From Pandoraea captiosa (GTDB taxonomy: Bacteria; Pseudomonadota; Gammaproteobacteria; Burkholderiales; Burkholderiaceae), in contig NZ_CABPSQ010000001.1 in assembly GCF_902459775.1 (NCBI RefSeq), forward strand, positions 558,001-622,000: a stretch of DNA of 64,000 bases. The letters run 5' to 3'. The notes beneath the pieces are model-generated. The model saw only the letters and a program-made list of their open reading frames with translations, did not search any database and had not been told where the DNA came from. The position numbers and the translations under genes were made by a program. Positions 25,661-34,561 of this stretch are shown here, one piece after another. The stretch's first letter is position 1; every line of letters begins with the position of its first letter.

Positions 25661-26215
25661 TCACCGAGTGGCGTTCGCCAGAATTGCGTCGGCAATCACG
25701 CGCATGATCCGATCGGCGCGAGTGGCGTGTGACGGTTGTTCGCGAAGCCAGGCGAGCGCCGCGATCAGATCGAACAGTTCTGCGCCATCGAGGTCGTTTC
25801 GCGCAACGCCCTGCGTTTGCGCGTGAGCGAGAAGCGATGCCCCTGCGGCTCTGAGCTTGACGCACGACGCATGAAGCGCGGACTCAGGGTCTTCGATCGC
25901 AGCCATCATCGGTGCAATGATGCCGCGGTGCGCATGGGTAAACGCAATGGTCTCCTGCAGCCATGACAGCAGGGCATCGTCGGCGGCGCCCGACGTCTCG
26001 AGGTCTCTCGCCCTCGCAGCCAACATGTCGAAACTCGACGCCAGCAATGCTTCCAGCAACGCCTCACGCGTCGGAAAGTGGCGGTATAGCGTGCCCAATC
26101 CCACGCCGGCTCGTCGCGCAATATCGCGCAATGACGCTTCCGCGCCCTGATCGGCAAAGACCTCCCGCGCCGTCACCAACAATTGGTCGTAGTTCTTCTG
26201 AGCATCAGCTCGCAT
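25661..26215 (-). CDS. TetR-family transcriptional regulator
   Basis: A 184-residue regulator with helix-turn-helix LLVTAREVFADQGAEASLRD and IARRAGVGLGTLYRHFPTREALLEALL; the C-terminal domain matches the group often annotated as TetR_C_33-like (LAALAWL near the end). The start MRADAQKNYDQ is preferred; the frame continues upstream through three 12-bp repeats, which would encode RTLSRTLPRTF and is unlikely. It is divergent from a medium-chain dehydrogenase gene, with a double palindrome between them, and probably represses that gene and itself. Confidence 0.9.
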   Translation of the reverse strand: MRADAQKNYDQLLVTAREVFADQGAEASLRDIARRAGVGLGTLYRHFPTREALLEALLASSFDMLAARARDLETSGAADDALLSWLQETIAFTHAHRGIIAPMMAAIEDPESALHASCVKLRAAGASLLAHAQTQGVARNDLDGAELFDLIAALAWLREQPSHATRADRIMRVIADAILANATR

Positions 26216-26219
26216 AAAT

Positions 26220-26250
26220 GTTCTTGGAAGTGTTCTTGAAAGCGTTCTTG
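26220..26250. repeat. Three direct repeats with 12-bp period
   Basis: GTTCTTG occurs at 26220, 26232 and 26244, giving a 12-bp periodic block (GTTCTTGGAAGT, GTTCTTGAAAGC, GTTCTTGACAAG) between the TetR start and the palindromic operator. It may be part of the TetR gene leader. Confidence 0.7.
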
Positions 26251-26254
26251 ACAA

Positions 26255-26292
26255 GCGGAGCACTGCTCCATATATTTGGAGCAGTGCTCCGC
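26255..26292. promoter_or_regulatory. Double palindromic operator upstream of the MDR oxidoreductase
   Basis: Two 13-bp palindromes, GGAGCACTGCTCC (26257-26269) and GGAGCAGTGCTCC (26278-26290), are themselves mirror images: arms of 16 bp (GCGGAGCACTGCTCCA and its complement) flank TATATT. TATATT is a candidate -10 element. The symmetry predicts cooperative binding of two TetR dimers that block transcription of both divergent genes. Confidence 0.85.
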
Positions 26293-26326
26293 TCAAGTTA
26301 ACGCATTTCTGCGAAAGAGGAAAGTC

Positions 26327-27346
26327 ATGCCCGTCGATACGATGAAGGCTGTCAGGCAACATGCCTTTGGTGGCCCGGAGGTATTGCGTTATGAAGACGC
26401 GCCGATGCCCGTGCCGAAGTCTGGCGAAGTGCTGGTTCGGGTTCACGCGATCGGTATCAATCCGCCCGATTGGTATCTTCGCGAGGGGTACAAGATGCTG
26501 CCGCCGGAGTGGCGACCGCAGTTGTCGTTTCCGCTGATTCTCGGGACCGACATTTCGGGCGTGGTCGCGTCGGTCGCCGATGACGTCAAAGCGTTCGCCG
26601 TCGGCGACGAAGTCTATTCGATGGTGCGGTTTCCCAGCGGGATGGCGGGTGACAGTCGGGCGTATGCCGAGTATGTCAGCGTGCCGGCGTTGGAACTCGC
26701 GCGAAAGCCTCGCGGTATCGACCATGTGCATGCGGCGGCGGCACCGATGTCCTTGCTCACGGCCTGGCAGTTTCTGGTCGATCTCGGGCACGAGGAACCG
26801 AATCCGTTACAGCCGCATCGGCACGTACCGGTGCCGCTCGAAGGCAGGACAGTACTGGTGAATGGGGCTGCCGGCGGCGTGGGGCATTTCGCGGTGCAGT
26901 TGGCCAAATGGAAAGGGGCCCGAGTGATTGCCGTGGCGTCCGGCAGGCATGAGGCAATGCTGCGTGAGCTTGGTGCGGACGACGTGCTGGACTACACAAA
27001 GGCGACGCCCGAAACCTTGATTCGCGATGTCGATCTCGTTGTCGATTCGGTGGGCGGGCCCGGCACCGGCCGATTCATTCCGGCCCTGCGTCGGGGCGGC
27101 GCGCTTTTTCCGGTGTTCCCCCTGGGATTTTCCGATGCCGAAGCGGCCGCAAAGGCGGGCGTCACGGTGACGACAACGCAGGTGCGATCCAGTGGCGCAC
27201 AACTTGAAGTGCTTGCGGGTTTGCTGGACGCCGGAACGATTCGCGTCGTGATCGACAGCACTTACGCGCTGGCTGATGCGCAGCTGGCGCACGAGCGGGC
27301 GAGCCGGGGGCACATTCAGGGCAAGCTTGTCCTTACGGTTCGGTAG
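26327..27346 (+). CDS. NADP-dependent zinc-free medium-chain oxidoreductase (quinone-reductase type)
   Basis: A 339-residue MDR protein: N-terminal GroES-like domain (MPVDTMKAVRQHAFGGPEVL, GINPPDWYLREGY, LGTDISGVV, VGDEVYSM) and a Rossmann domain with VLVNGAAGGVGHFAVQLAKWKGARVIAV (the family's AxGGVG dinucleotide motif). The cysteines that bind zinc in alcohol dehydrogenases are absent, so a quinone-oxidoreductase/enoyl-reductase-like role is likely. The ATG has GAGGAA at good spacing. Expression is probably controlled by the divergent TetR through the double palindrome. Confidence 0.92.
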   Translation: MPVDTMKAVRQHAFGGPEVLRYEDAPMPVPKSGEVLVRVHAIGINPPDWYLREGYKMLPPEWRPQLSFPLILGTDISGVVASVADDVKAFAVGDEVYSMVRFPSGMAGDSRAYAEYVSVPALELARKPRGIDHVHAAAAPMSLLTAWQFLVDLGHEEPNPLQPHRHVPVPLEGRTVLVNGAAGGVGHFAVQLAKWKGARVIAVASGRHEAMLRELGADDVLDYTKATPETLIRDVDLVVDSVGGPGTGRFIPALRRGGALFPVFPLGFSDAEAAAKAGVTVTTTQVRSSGAQLEVLAGLLDAGTIRVVIDSTYALADAQLAHERASRGHIQGKLVLTVR

Positions 27347-27449
27347 CCGCGGTTGCGACCCACACCTCCGTTCTCATTCACCAAGTCCGAAACGTTTGTG
27401 CGCCGGCGTTCACCGCAGGGGACGCGCGACTCATCCCGGGGAAACTCAC

Positions 27450-27833
27450 ATGGCCCTCATGCAAGAGGTCGTCGATGACCTGTTCAACAAGCCGCATCTG
27501 ACGACGCGAGACGCCGTAGGGCGACACTTCACGCCCTCGTTTGAGCAACGTGTCAACGGTGAGTGGAGCGACTTCGACGCGTTCGTCGCCCACATCGATC
27601 AATTTCGGCGACGCGTTGTGCGTGCGTGCGTCACGGTGCTGGACGAGTTTTCCGACGGCGAGCGATACGCGGAGCGCCATGTCATCGACCTGCTCACGCA
27701 ACAAGGCGAGAGGTTCGTTCAGGAGGTGTACATGTTTGCCGAGCGCGACGCCGATGGACGCTTTCGCAGAATCGAGGAGATGACCTTGCCGCTAGGGACG
27801 TCATCGAACGCGGAAGTCGCTGATCATGCATGA
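27450..27833 (+). CDS. NTF2-like / SnoaL-type small protein
   Basis: A 127-residue protein resembling the nuclear-transport-factor-2-like fold: N-terminal helices (MALMQEVVDDLFNKPHLTTRDAVGRHFTP), then WSDFDAFVAHIDQFRRRVV and strands ending RFVQEVYMFAERDADGRFRRIEEMTLPL. GGGGAAA precedes the ATG. It lies about 100 bp downstream of the MDR oxidoreductase and may be co-transcribed, a common pairing for TetR-controlled oxidoreductases. Function unknown; such proteins may be isomerases, dehydratases or binding proteins. Confidence 0.72.
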   Translation: MALMQEVVDDLFNKPHLTTRDAVGRHFTPSFEQRVNGEWSDFDAFVAHIDQFRRRVVRACVTVLDEFSDGERYAERHVIDLLTQQGERFVQEVYMFAERDADGRFRRIEEMTLPLGTSSNAEVADHA

Positions 27834-27929
27834 GGTCCGCGCGAGACGAGTTCCCGAGGTCGCAATGCCGATGCAGCGGCGCAGGCATCGTGATGCCGAA
27901 AAAGCACCCGCGCGAACCGGGCGTCGGCA

Positions 27930-28319
27930 TTAGACCAGTCGAGCGAAATGCTGGCATCTGCCGACGTGTTCTCCGACGTGAAGTGCCACGCGGCAGCCCG
28001 TCAATTGACGCGGCGGAGTGTCGTGTGCGAGCGTCGTGACGATGATCGGCCCTTCGTCGAGGCGCACTGCGACGCATCGGTGCGGAGGCGGAAAATCGTC
28101 GAAATACTGCCGGTGAAACACGACCCAGGAAATGATGGTCCCGAATGGGCGCAACGTGTCCCACTCGGCATGCTCCCCGAGACAATTCGGGCAAATCGGT
28201 GCCGGAGGATAGCGCAGGCGGTTGCAGTGCCGGCATCGCTGTAACCGGATTTCGCCGTGGCGCATGGCTTCCCACATCGGCAGATCGTGCAGCCCCTGCA
28301 CCGGTCTCGAATGTCCCAC
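27930..28319 (-). CDS. Zn-ribbon / OB-fold protein (DUF35 type, thiolase partner)
   Basis: A 129-residue protein with a rubredoxin-like zinc ribbon, C29-x2-C32 and C43-x2-C46 (QRCRHCNRLRYPPAPICPNCLG), followed by an OB fold (GTIISWVVFHRQYF, FPPPHRCVAVRLDEGPIIV). DUF35 proteins form complexes with thiolases and channel acyl-CoA. The GTG start has GGGAG upstream and lies 11 bp after the thiolase stop, so the pair is almost certainly co-translated. Last gene of the four-gene CoA operon. Confidence 0.9.
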   Translation of the reverse strand: MGHSRPVQGLHDLPMWEAMRHGEIRLQRCRHCNRLRYPPAPICPNCLGEHAEWDTLRPFGTIISWVVFHRQYFDDFPPPHRCVAVRLDEGPIIVTTLAHDTPPRQLTGCRVALHVGEHVGRCQHFARLV

Positions 28320-28330
28320 GTCGGCTCCCG

Positions 28331-29500
28331 TCAGTGGCCGTATAGCACCGACATCGCCTTACCAGCGACATCCGCGCAGTAATGTACGAAGCGGCAGCCT
28401 GCAATTTGCCGCTTGCCGCATTCGCCGCGTAACTGCCGCACAGCCTCGATCTGGTGATTCCAGCCTTGCATGTACGACTCCGAGAGGTGGCCGCCGCTGG
28501 TATTGACGGGCAGGCGCGAACCAGGACCAATGCCATCGACTTGCATGAAGCGGGCCGCGTCGCCGGGGGCGCAATAACCATACCCTTCCAGCGCCATCGG
28601 CACATGACAGGAAAAGCTGTCGTAGACCTGCAGCGCATCGACCTCGCTCGGGGATACCGATGCCATATCGAACATTCGTCTTGCGGCTTCTTGCTGTGCG
28701 CTCAGGTAGAAGTTCGTCAGTCGGGGCTCGAGACTTGTCGCCCCGACGTTAAGGTCGTAACGTCCGATGCCGTGTATGAAGGCGGGCGGGTGGGGCGATC
28801 GGCGCGCCTTGTCGGAATGGGTGATGATCAGCGCAACGCCGCCGTCGTTGACGAGGCAATAGTCCAGCAGACGCAGCGGTTCGCAGATGTATCGCGACGC
28901 CAGATAATCGTCGATGTGGATCGGCTCGCGCATGATCGCGTTCGGATTCAGGCTGGCGAATTGCCGCTGCGCGACGGCGACTTGCCCGAGATCGCGCGCG
29001 GAGAAATTGCGCTCCTGCATGTAGCGCTGGAATGTCATTGCATAGAGTGCGCCTTGCGACGTCAATCCCCAGGGCGCGTGATAGATGTACGACAGGTATT
29101 CCGCACCATACGCGGCGTCGGATCCGCCATAACTCACGGCGGCTGAGCGTTGATCGTTGCCGTAGACGAGCGCAATGGTTTCCGCGAGACCAGCGTAAAT
29201 CACCAGACAGGCTTGCATCACGGCCTGAGCGGCGTCGGCGGCGCCGCCCCAGCGTACGTCGAGTCCGAGGACTTCCGCCATGCGCTCGTACGCCGTGGTC
29301 GGGCCGACGATCAGACCGTCGATGTCTTCCCGTGTGAGTCCGGCATCGGCCAACGCGGCTTTGAACGCGAGCGCGCCGTAGCCTGTTGCGTCATTTGGCT
29401 TCTCGCCGCGACGGGTGCATTGGTAGTCGGCACGCCAGTCCGTGTGCCCGATGCCGACGATTGCCGCGCATCGCGACAGGCCGCGGACCTCGTCGTTCAT
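28331..29500 (-). CDS. Thiolase family protein (SCP-x / lipid-transfer type)
   Basis: A 389-residue thiolase-fold protein of the SCP-x/acetyl-CoA acetyltransferase-like group: CAAIVGIGHTDW, ALADAGLTREDIDGLIVG, QVYDSFSCHVPMALEGYGY and VNTSGGHLSESYMQG. The canonical active-site Cys context of FadA-type thiolases is not obvious (the region reads GGAADAAQAVMQACLVIYAG), which is common in this subgroup that needs a DUF35 partner. Its ATG overlaps the stop of the CoA-transferase gene (ATGA). Likely catalyses a retro-aldol or thiolytic cleavage at the end of a side-chain or ring degradation. Confidence 0.88.
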   Translation of the reverse strand: MNDEVRGLSRCAAIVGIGHTDWRADYQCTRRGEKPNDATGYGALAFKAALADAGLTREDIDGLIVGPTTAYERMAEVLGLDVRWGGAADAAQAVMQACLVIYAGLAETIALVYGNDQRSAAVSYGGSDAAYGAEYLSYIYHAPWGLTSQGALYAMTFQRYMQERNFSARDLGQVAVAQRQFASLNPNAIMREPIHIDDYLASRYICEPLRLLDYCLVNDGGVALIITHSDKARRSPHPPAFIHGIGRYDLNVGATSLEPRLTNFYLSAQQEAARRMFDMASVSPSEVDALQVYDSFSCHVPMALEGYGYCAPGDAARFMQVDGIGPGSRLPVNTSGGHLSESYMQGWNHQIEAVRQLRGECGKRQIAGCRFVHYCADVAGKAMSVLYGH

Positions 29501-30717
29501 ACCGATGCCCCTTGCATCCGCCGCCCCCTCGCAGCGCCGCTCTGCAGCAAGGCACTTGCTTCACGTGGGTCATAACCCAGTTCGGCAAGAATGGCTTCGG
29601 TATGCTCGCCCAAATCCGGTGGCGCCCGATGTGCCCGTGACTGACTCTCCCGGCTATTGAGCGGCAAGCCGGGGGTGCGAAACCGTCTGCCGGCGCCGTC
29701 GCGCATTTCCGCGATCAACTGCAGATGCGCGAGTGCCGGATTTTCCATCAGGTCGTCGTAGCCGCAGACCTTGCTGCACAGAATATCGTTCGCGACCAAT
29801 GCATCGAGCCAGAATGCGCAATCGCGTGTGCCGAACGTCCGGTTGAGCTCGTCACGCATTGCCGGTCGATGTTTTACCCGAAGACTCGACGTGGCGAATC
29901 GCGGGTCGTCGATCAGTTCCTGGCGGTCCAGCAGTTTGCACAGTCGCTGCCACTGGTCGCCGAGATAGGCGGCGACCATGATCCAGCCGTCGCGCGCCGC
30001 GAACGCTTCATTCGGGGCCGAATAGGGGGCGGCGCTGCCGGTGCGCAATGGCTGGTCGCCGTCCCCCAGGTAGCCCGTCAGGGAGGGTTGTTGCAAGGCG
30101 ACGGCAGTGCCGAACAAACTGATATCCAGGTAGCCGCCATTGCCCGTGCGCTCTCGTTCCATGAGTTGCGCGAGGACCCCAACGGTCGCCATGTAGCCGG
30201 TGGCGATATCGACGATCGGCGTCTGGACCTTGCCCGGCGCCTGCCCGGCTTCCCCCATGAGCATCATGAGGCCGGACGCGGCTTGCAGAATACCGTCCAC
30301 ACCTGCGCGCGATGCGTATTCTCCTGTCGCCCCGTAGGCGGATACCGAACCATAGACGACCCGCGGATTTTGCGCGCGGACGGCGTCATAGCCCAGTCCG
30401 AGCCGATCCGCGACGCCAGGTCGGAAGCTCTCGAGTACGACATCGGCACGGCTTGCGAGACGCATCGCGACGTTGAACCCCGCCGTGGACTTCAGGTCCA
30501 GGCAGATGCTCCGCTTATTGCGGTTGAATCCCGCATATACCGCACTGGTGTCCCCGTTGACCCATGGAGGCCCGAGACGGCGGCCATGGTCTCCGTCGGG
30601 CGGCTCGACCTTGACAACGTCTGCGCCCAGGTCGCCCAGTAACATCGAGCAGGTCGGCCCCGCGCCGATCCAGGTGAAGTCGACGACATTCAACCCTGAG
30701 AGGCTCTCTCTGATCAT
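29497..30717 (-). CDS. CaiB/BaiF-family CoA transferase
   Basis: A 406-residue class III CoA transferase: LSGLNVVDFTWIGAGPTCSMLLGDLGADVVKVEPPDGD, GFNRNKRSICLDLKSTAG, RADVVLESFRPGVADRLGLGYD and the catalytic-Asp segment VQTPIVDIATGYMA. It moves CoA from a donor thioester to a free acid, thus activating the pathway substrate. The start MIRESLSGL is chosen over a 39-codon upstream extension that overlaps the hydratase gene. It lies 29 bp after the enoyl-CoA hydratase and overlaps the thiolase start. Confidence 0.93.
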   Translation of the reverse strand: MIRESLSGLNVVDFTWIGAGPTCSMLLGDLGADVVKVEPPDGDHGRRLGPPWVNGDTSAVYAGFNRNKRSICLDLKSTAGFNVAMRLASRADVVLESFRPGVADRLGLGYDAVRAQNPRVVYGSVSAYGATGEYASRAGVDGILQAASGLMMLMGEAGQAPGKVQTPIVDIATGYMATVGVLAQLMERERTGNGGYLDISLFGTAVALQQPSLTGYLGDGDQPLRTGSAAPYSAPNEAFAARDGWIMVAAYLGDQWQRLCKLLDRQELIDDPRFATSSLRVKHRPAMRDELNRTFGTRDCAFWLDALVANDILCSKVCGYDDLMENPALAHLQLIAEMRDGAGRRFRTPGLPLNSRESQSRAHRAPPDLGEHTEAILAELGYDPREASALLQSGAARGRRMQGASV

Positions 30718-30746
30718 GCGTGCTCCATACGAGTCATGAGGGAGGT

Positions 30747-31547
30747 CTACTTGCCGCGGTAGACGGGGGCACGTTTCTGCGCGAACGCGCGGCGGCCTTC
30801 GATGCGGTCCTCGCTCGCGTATAGGTGCCCCCATAGCAATTCCTCAATTTCCGCGGCCTCGCCAAACGGCAACGCGTGGCTTTTTTGTGCGAGTCGCTTT
30901 GCCGCACGCACTGCCAAGGGCGCATTCGCTGCGATGGCATGCGCGATGTCGAGCGCACGTGGCATCAAGGCTTCCGGTTTGACGACTTCGCTGACCAGGC
31001 CCCAACGCAGCGCCCACTCCGCATCGACAATCTGTCCTGTCAACAGGAGTTGCATGGCGACGGGCCGTGGAAGCGAGTGCATCAGTTGCTGAATGCCGGC
31101 AACCGCCGGAATCGAACCGATGCGAACTTCCGTCAAGCCGAACCGCGCATTCGTGGATGCGATGCACAGGTCGCAGTTCAGGGCAATTTCCATGCCCCCT
31201 CCGATTGCCACACCGTTGACAGCCGCGATGACCGGCTTGCTGATGGCAAGTCGCGCAAAAGAAATGTTGCGGACGTAGAGAGGATGGTGCGCGTCGATAT
31301 CCCGATCGAAATAGCCTTCGATGAAGCTGCGGTCGCCGGGCAACGTTTCGTGTATGTCGGCGCCCGCGCAAAATGCCTGCTCGCCCGCACCGACGATGAT
31401 GGCGACCCGGCTTTGCGGGTCCTGATCGAAGGTCACAAGCAACTCACGCAAGCGAACCATGGCCGCCGGCGACAGCGCATTGCGCCGTGCCTGGCGATCG
31501 ATCGTGATCACCGCAACGCCTTCCGCGCTTTCAAGGTTGACTGTCAA
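30747..31547 (-). CDS. Enoyl-CoA hydratase/isomerase family protein
   Basis: A 266-residue crotonase. The oxyanion-hole segments AFCAGADI (about 58-65) and NGVAIGGGMEIAL are present, and both Glu residues used for hydration are found, E120 (GGME) and E140 (FGLTEV). It therefore should be an active hydratase or related crotonase. First gene of the operon with CoA transferase, thiolase and DUF35 protein, and divergent from a LysR gene. Physiological substrate unknown. Confidence 0.93.
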   Translation of the reverse strand: MTVNLESAEGVAVITIDRQARRNALSPAAMVRLRELLVTFDQDPQSRVAIIVGAGEQAFCAGADIHETLPGDRSFIEGYFDRDIDAHHPLYVRNISFARLAISKPVIAAVNGVAIGGGMEIALNCDLCIASTNARFGLTEVRIGSIPAVAGIQQLMHSLPRPVAMQLLLTGQIVDAEWALRWGLVSEVVKPEALMPRALDIAHAIAANAPLAVRAAKRLAQKSHALPFGEAAEIEELLWGHLYASEDRIEGRRAFAQKRAPVYRGK

Positions 31548-31641
31548 GGCATACCTCTTCGCTTAAGATAGGCGCATCGTAGTGCGGCGCTGCGGCGCGC
31601 GTCCAATCATAGGTTTTTGGTGTTTTCGATAAATATTTCAC

Positions 31642-32529
31642 ATGAGTCGAATAGCGCTTTACCACCTTGAAACGTTGCTGTGGATCTCCCGACTGGGGAC
31701 GTTCGGCGCCGCTGCGGAGCGTCTGAATACTACCCAGCCCGCGGTTTCCGCCCGGGTGCGGGAACTCGAAGAGCACGTGGGCGCCAAGCTTTTCCGTCGT
31801 GAAGGCCGGCGCATGTTGCTGACATTGCGCGGCCGTGAACTGGTTCAGCGGTGCGAGCCGTTGTGGAATGAGTTGCGCACGACGCTGCTCGCGGCGGAGG
31901 GTTTTGCCAGCGCATCGGGCATTGTGCGCATCGGTTGCGGGGAAATCGCTGCGGCCCTCTGGCTGCCCGACATCATTGCCATGCTCAAGCGCGAGCTACC
32001 GAGGGTGACACTGGAAGTGTCCGTTGACCTGACGATCGACCTATATCAGAAGGTGGAAGCCGGATTGCTCGACGTCTGTCTGCTGGTCGGCCCGGCGGAT
32101 AGTCCGCGTTTGATCCGCCGCTCGCTTGGCAAGCTGGAGATGGCCTGGTATTCGGCCAGGACGCTGGAGGCTGGTCGCCCGAGCGGGCAGGACGTGCTCG
32201 CGTCTGCCGCATGGTGCCTGTCGAAACCGTCGCATCTTTACCAGGTAATGGTTGACTATCTGAGGGATGCCGGTCTGGGGACGAACAACGTCAACACCTG
32301 CAATAACGTGCGGACACTGATCGACATTGTGGCGAGCGGGGCGGGCGTCGGCATCCTGCCCACGGCATTGGTGAAGACGCGACCCGATGCCGATCGACTT
32401 GTGACGGTCGATGTTCCTGTGGCACCGGCACCCATCGAGTTTCTTCTCGTCATGCGTCGGGCTGACGACGAGCCCTTGATCTCCGAAATTTACCGCCGTA
32501 TTGGCGACGCGATTGTCGGCGACAGTTAA
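31642..32529 (+). CDS. LysR-family transcriptional regulator
   Basis: A 295-residue LysR regulator: winged helix-turn-helix LLWISRLGTFGAAAERLNTT and QPAVSARVRELEEHVGAKLFRREGRR, followed by a substrate-binding domain. It is divergent from the enoyl-CoA hydratase operon across 94 bp, the classical arrangement for an autoregulated activator of a catabolic operon. No convincing T-N11-A box could be fixed by eye. The CocE-like hydrolase downstream on the same strand may belong to the same regulon. Confidence 0.93.
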   Translation: MSRIALYHLETLLWISRLGTFGAAAERLNTTQPAVSARVRELEEHVGAKLFRREGRRMLLTLRGRELVQRCEPLWNELRTTLLAAEGFASASGIVRIGCGEIAAALWLPDIIAMLKRELPRVTLEVSVDLTIDLYQKVEAGLLDVCLLVGPADSPRLIRRSLGKLEMAWYSARTLEAGRPSGQDVLASAAWCLSKPSHLYQVMVDYLRDAGLGTNNVNTCNNVRTLIDIVASGAGVGILPTALVKTRPDADRLVTVDVPVAPAPIEFLLVMRRADDEPLISEIYRRIGDAIVGDS

Positions 32530-32660
32530 GTGATTTCTATGGGAATCCCGAAAATCTGCTGATTGGACCGTGCGATGCCGCGCGCTTTAGCATGAGCGCT
32601 TTACCAGGTACCGAGATCTCGCGCGTCATGGTTCGCGCGAATCGAACGATGGGAGAGCCG

Positions 32661-34529
32661 ATGTTGAGTCACACACAGTCAGACAAACCCGATGTGAATG
32701 GTGTCGTCGTCGAGCGTGCCGTGCCGGTAACGATGAGCGACGGTTGCCGGCTGATCGCCGACATCTATCGTCCCGCCAGTGGCGGGGTGCCGCTCGACGG
32801 ACCATTTGCCGTATTGGTCGAGCGAACGCCCTACGGTCGCACGTTGCAACGCTTCATGCAGTTCGGTCAGCTCGCCGCGCAGCGTGGCTACGTGTTCGTG
32901 ATTCAGGATGTGCGCGGGCGTGGCGATTCGGACGGACACTTCGAGATGATGACAAATCGCCACGACGAAGGACGCGATGGCGCGCAGACGCTGGCGTGGG
33001 TCCACGAACAAGCTTGGTGCGACGGAAGAATCGGCACCGTCGGCGGGTCATACAGCGCCGCGAATCAACAGGCCGCCGCGCTGCATCATCCGGCGGGTCT
33101 TCGGGCACAGGTATTGCGCGACGCCGGCACCAACTACTACCAGCGTTCGTTCCGAAAGCACGGCACCTTCAATGTCGGTAATACCCTCGCCTGGATTGTG
33201 GATCAATGCTCCGCAGGCAAGGAAGCGCAACGTGATCCACGGGTGAGAGCCGAGTTGGAGGCGATGAAGGCCGATCTGGCTTCCTGGACCCACCGGTTGC
33301 CGCTTCGGCGAGGAAAGTCGCCGATTGCGCACGCGCCCGAGTACGAGGCGTTGTACTTCAAGATGCTGGAAACGTCTGATGACGAGTCATTCTGGCAGAG
33401 CACCGGCCTTCGCATCGAAGGACATTGGGATCGCTATCCGCAGGACGTTGCCGTCATGCTGGTGTCGGGATGGTTCGCAACGCACGCGGCTGCCAACTTC
33501 GAGAAATTCAACGCGTTGCGCTCACGCCTGAAGCGGCCCGTCCAGATGATCGTTGGTCCCTGGATCCATAGCCCGACGATGTTGGAAGCGACGCACGCCG
33601 GTATCGCCGAGTTCGGGCCGGTCGCTGCGCAGGAGGGGCCCATCAACGAAACATGGCTGTGCTGGATGGACCGCTGGGTGCGCGATGAGGACAACGGTAC
33701 GGACGAAAAAACGCTGCTCAGGTATTTCGTCATGGGCACGGGCGACGGTCATCTTACCGACGAAGGACGACGCTATCACGGTGGCGAATGGCGGACTTCC
33801 CGCGAATGGCCGCTGCCCGAGACGCGTTTTACACCCTATTACCTGGACGCCGATGGGCGGTTGCACACGGACAAGGACACAGGCGCCGGTGGGGTTTCCC
33901 GTTACACATTTGATCCGCAAGACCCGTGTCCGGGCATTGGCAGCACCAGCGTGCAGCTCGACGGCTATGCGTCGTTCATCTTGTCGGGGCCGCAGGAGCA
34001 GCGCTGTTTGCCTGGACTGGCTGCGTGTCGCGGGAGCGACCGGCCGCTAAAGGAGCGTGCCGATATGCTGGTATTCGATACGCCGGTTCTCGACGAAGCG
34101 GTAGAAGTCACGGGGCCCGTCGAACTGAAGCTGTGGGTTTCGACAACGGCCCGCGATACGGATTTCGCCGTGCAACTTGTGGACGTTTATCCGCCCGGTG
34201 CGTTGCAACAGGACGAATATCCGCTGCTGATTACAGAGGGCGTGATCCGAATGCGTTACCGCAATGGGCTAACGACGCAGTCGCTGCTCACGCCGGGTGA
34301 TGTGTACGAAGTCGCCATCGAACTGACGCCGACGAGCAACGTATTCAAGAAAGGCCATCGCATTCGTCTGCAAATATCCAGTTCAAGTTTCCCGCAGTAC
34401 GACGTCAATCCGAACACCGGCGAACCGATGGGGCTGGATACTCACACGATCAAAGCCACGCAGACGATCTATCACGACGCGAGCCGCCCATCTCATCTGA
34501 TGCTGCCCATTCAGCCTCGCCGCCTCTGA
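32661..34529 (+). CDS. CocE/NonD family hydrolase (S15-type alpha/beta hydrolase)
   Basis: A 622-residue serine hydrolase, second of its type in the window. The nucleophile is S130 in RIGTVGGSYSAANQQ, the oxyanion segment is VERTPYGRT, and GPWIHSP carries the His; the C-terminal jelly-roll domain has EVTGPVELKLWVSTTARDTDFAVQL and FKKGHRIRLQISSSSFPQYDVNPNTG. I use the ATG with GGAGAG 6 nt upstream; two earlier ATGs (32592, 32649) are open. It is similar in plan to, but clearly diverged from, the hydrolase at 22859. It may release an acid from an ester or amide for the adjacent CoA pathway. Confidence 0.9.
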   Translation: MLSHTQSDKPDVNGVVVERAVPVTMSDGCRLIADIYRPASGGVPLDGPFAVLVERTPYGRTLQRFMQFGQLAAQRGYVFVIQDVRGRGDSDGHFEMMTNRHDEGRDGAQTLAWVHEQAWCDGRIGTVGGSYSAANQQAAALHHPAGLRAQVLRDAGTNYYQRSFRKHGTFNVGNTLAWIVDQCSAGKEAQRDPRVRAELEAMKADLASWTHRLPLRRGKSPIAHAPEYEALYFKMLETSDDESFWQSTGLRIEGHWDRYPQDVAVMLVSGWFATHAAANFEKFNALRSRLKRPVQMIVGPWIHSPTMLEATHAGIAEFGPVAAQEGPINETWLCWMDRWVRDEDNGTDEKTLLRYFVMGTGDGHLTDEGRRYHGGEWRTSREWPLPETRFTPYYLDADGRLHTDKDTGAGGVSRYTFDPQDPCPGIGSTSVQLDGYASFILSGPQEQRCLPGLAACRGSDRPLKERADMLVFDTPVLDEAVEVTGPVELKLWVSTTARDTDFAVQLVDVYPPGALQQDEYPLLITEGVIRMRYRNGLTTQSLLTPGDVYEVAIELTPTSNVFKKGHRIRLQISSSSFPQYDVNPNTGEPMGLDTHTIKATQTIYHDASRPSHLMLPIQPRRL

Positions 34530-34561
34530 CATTCCCCCCCAAGATGTGCCCATGGGTCCCT

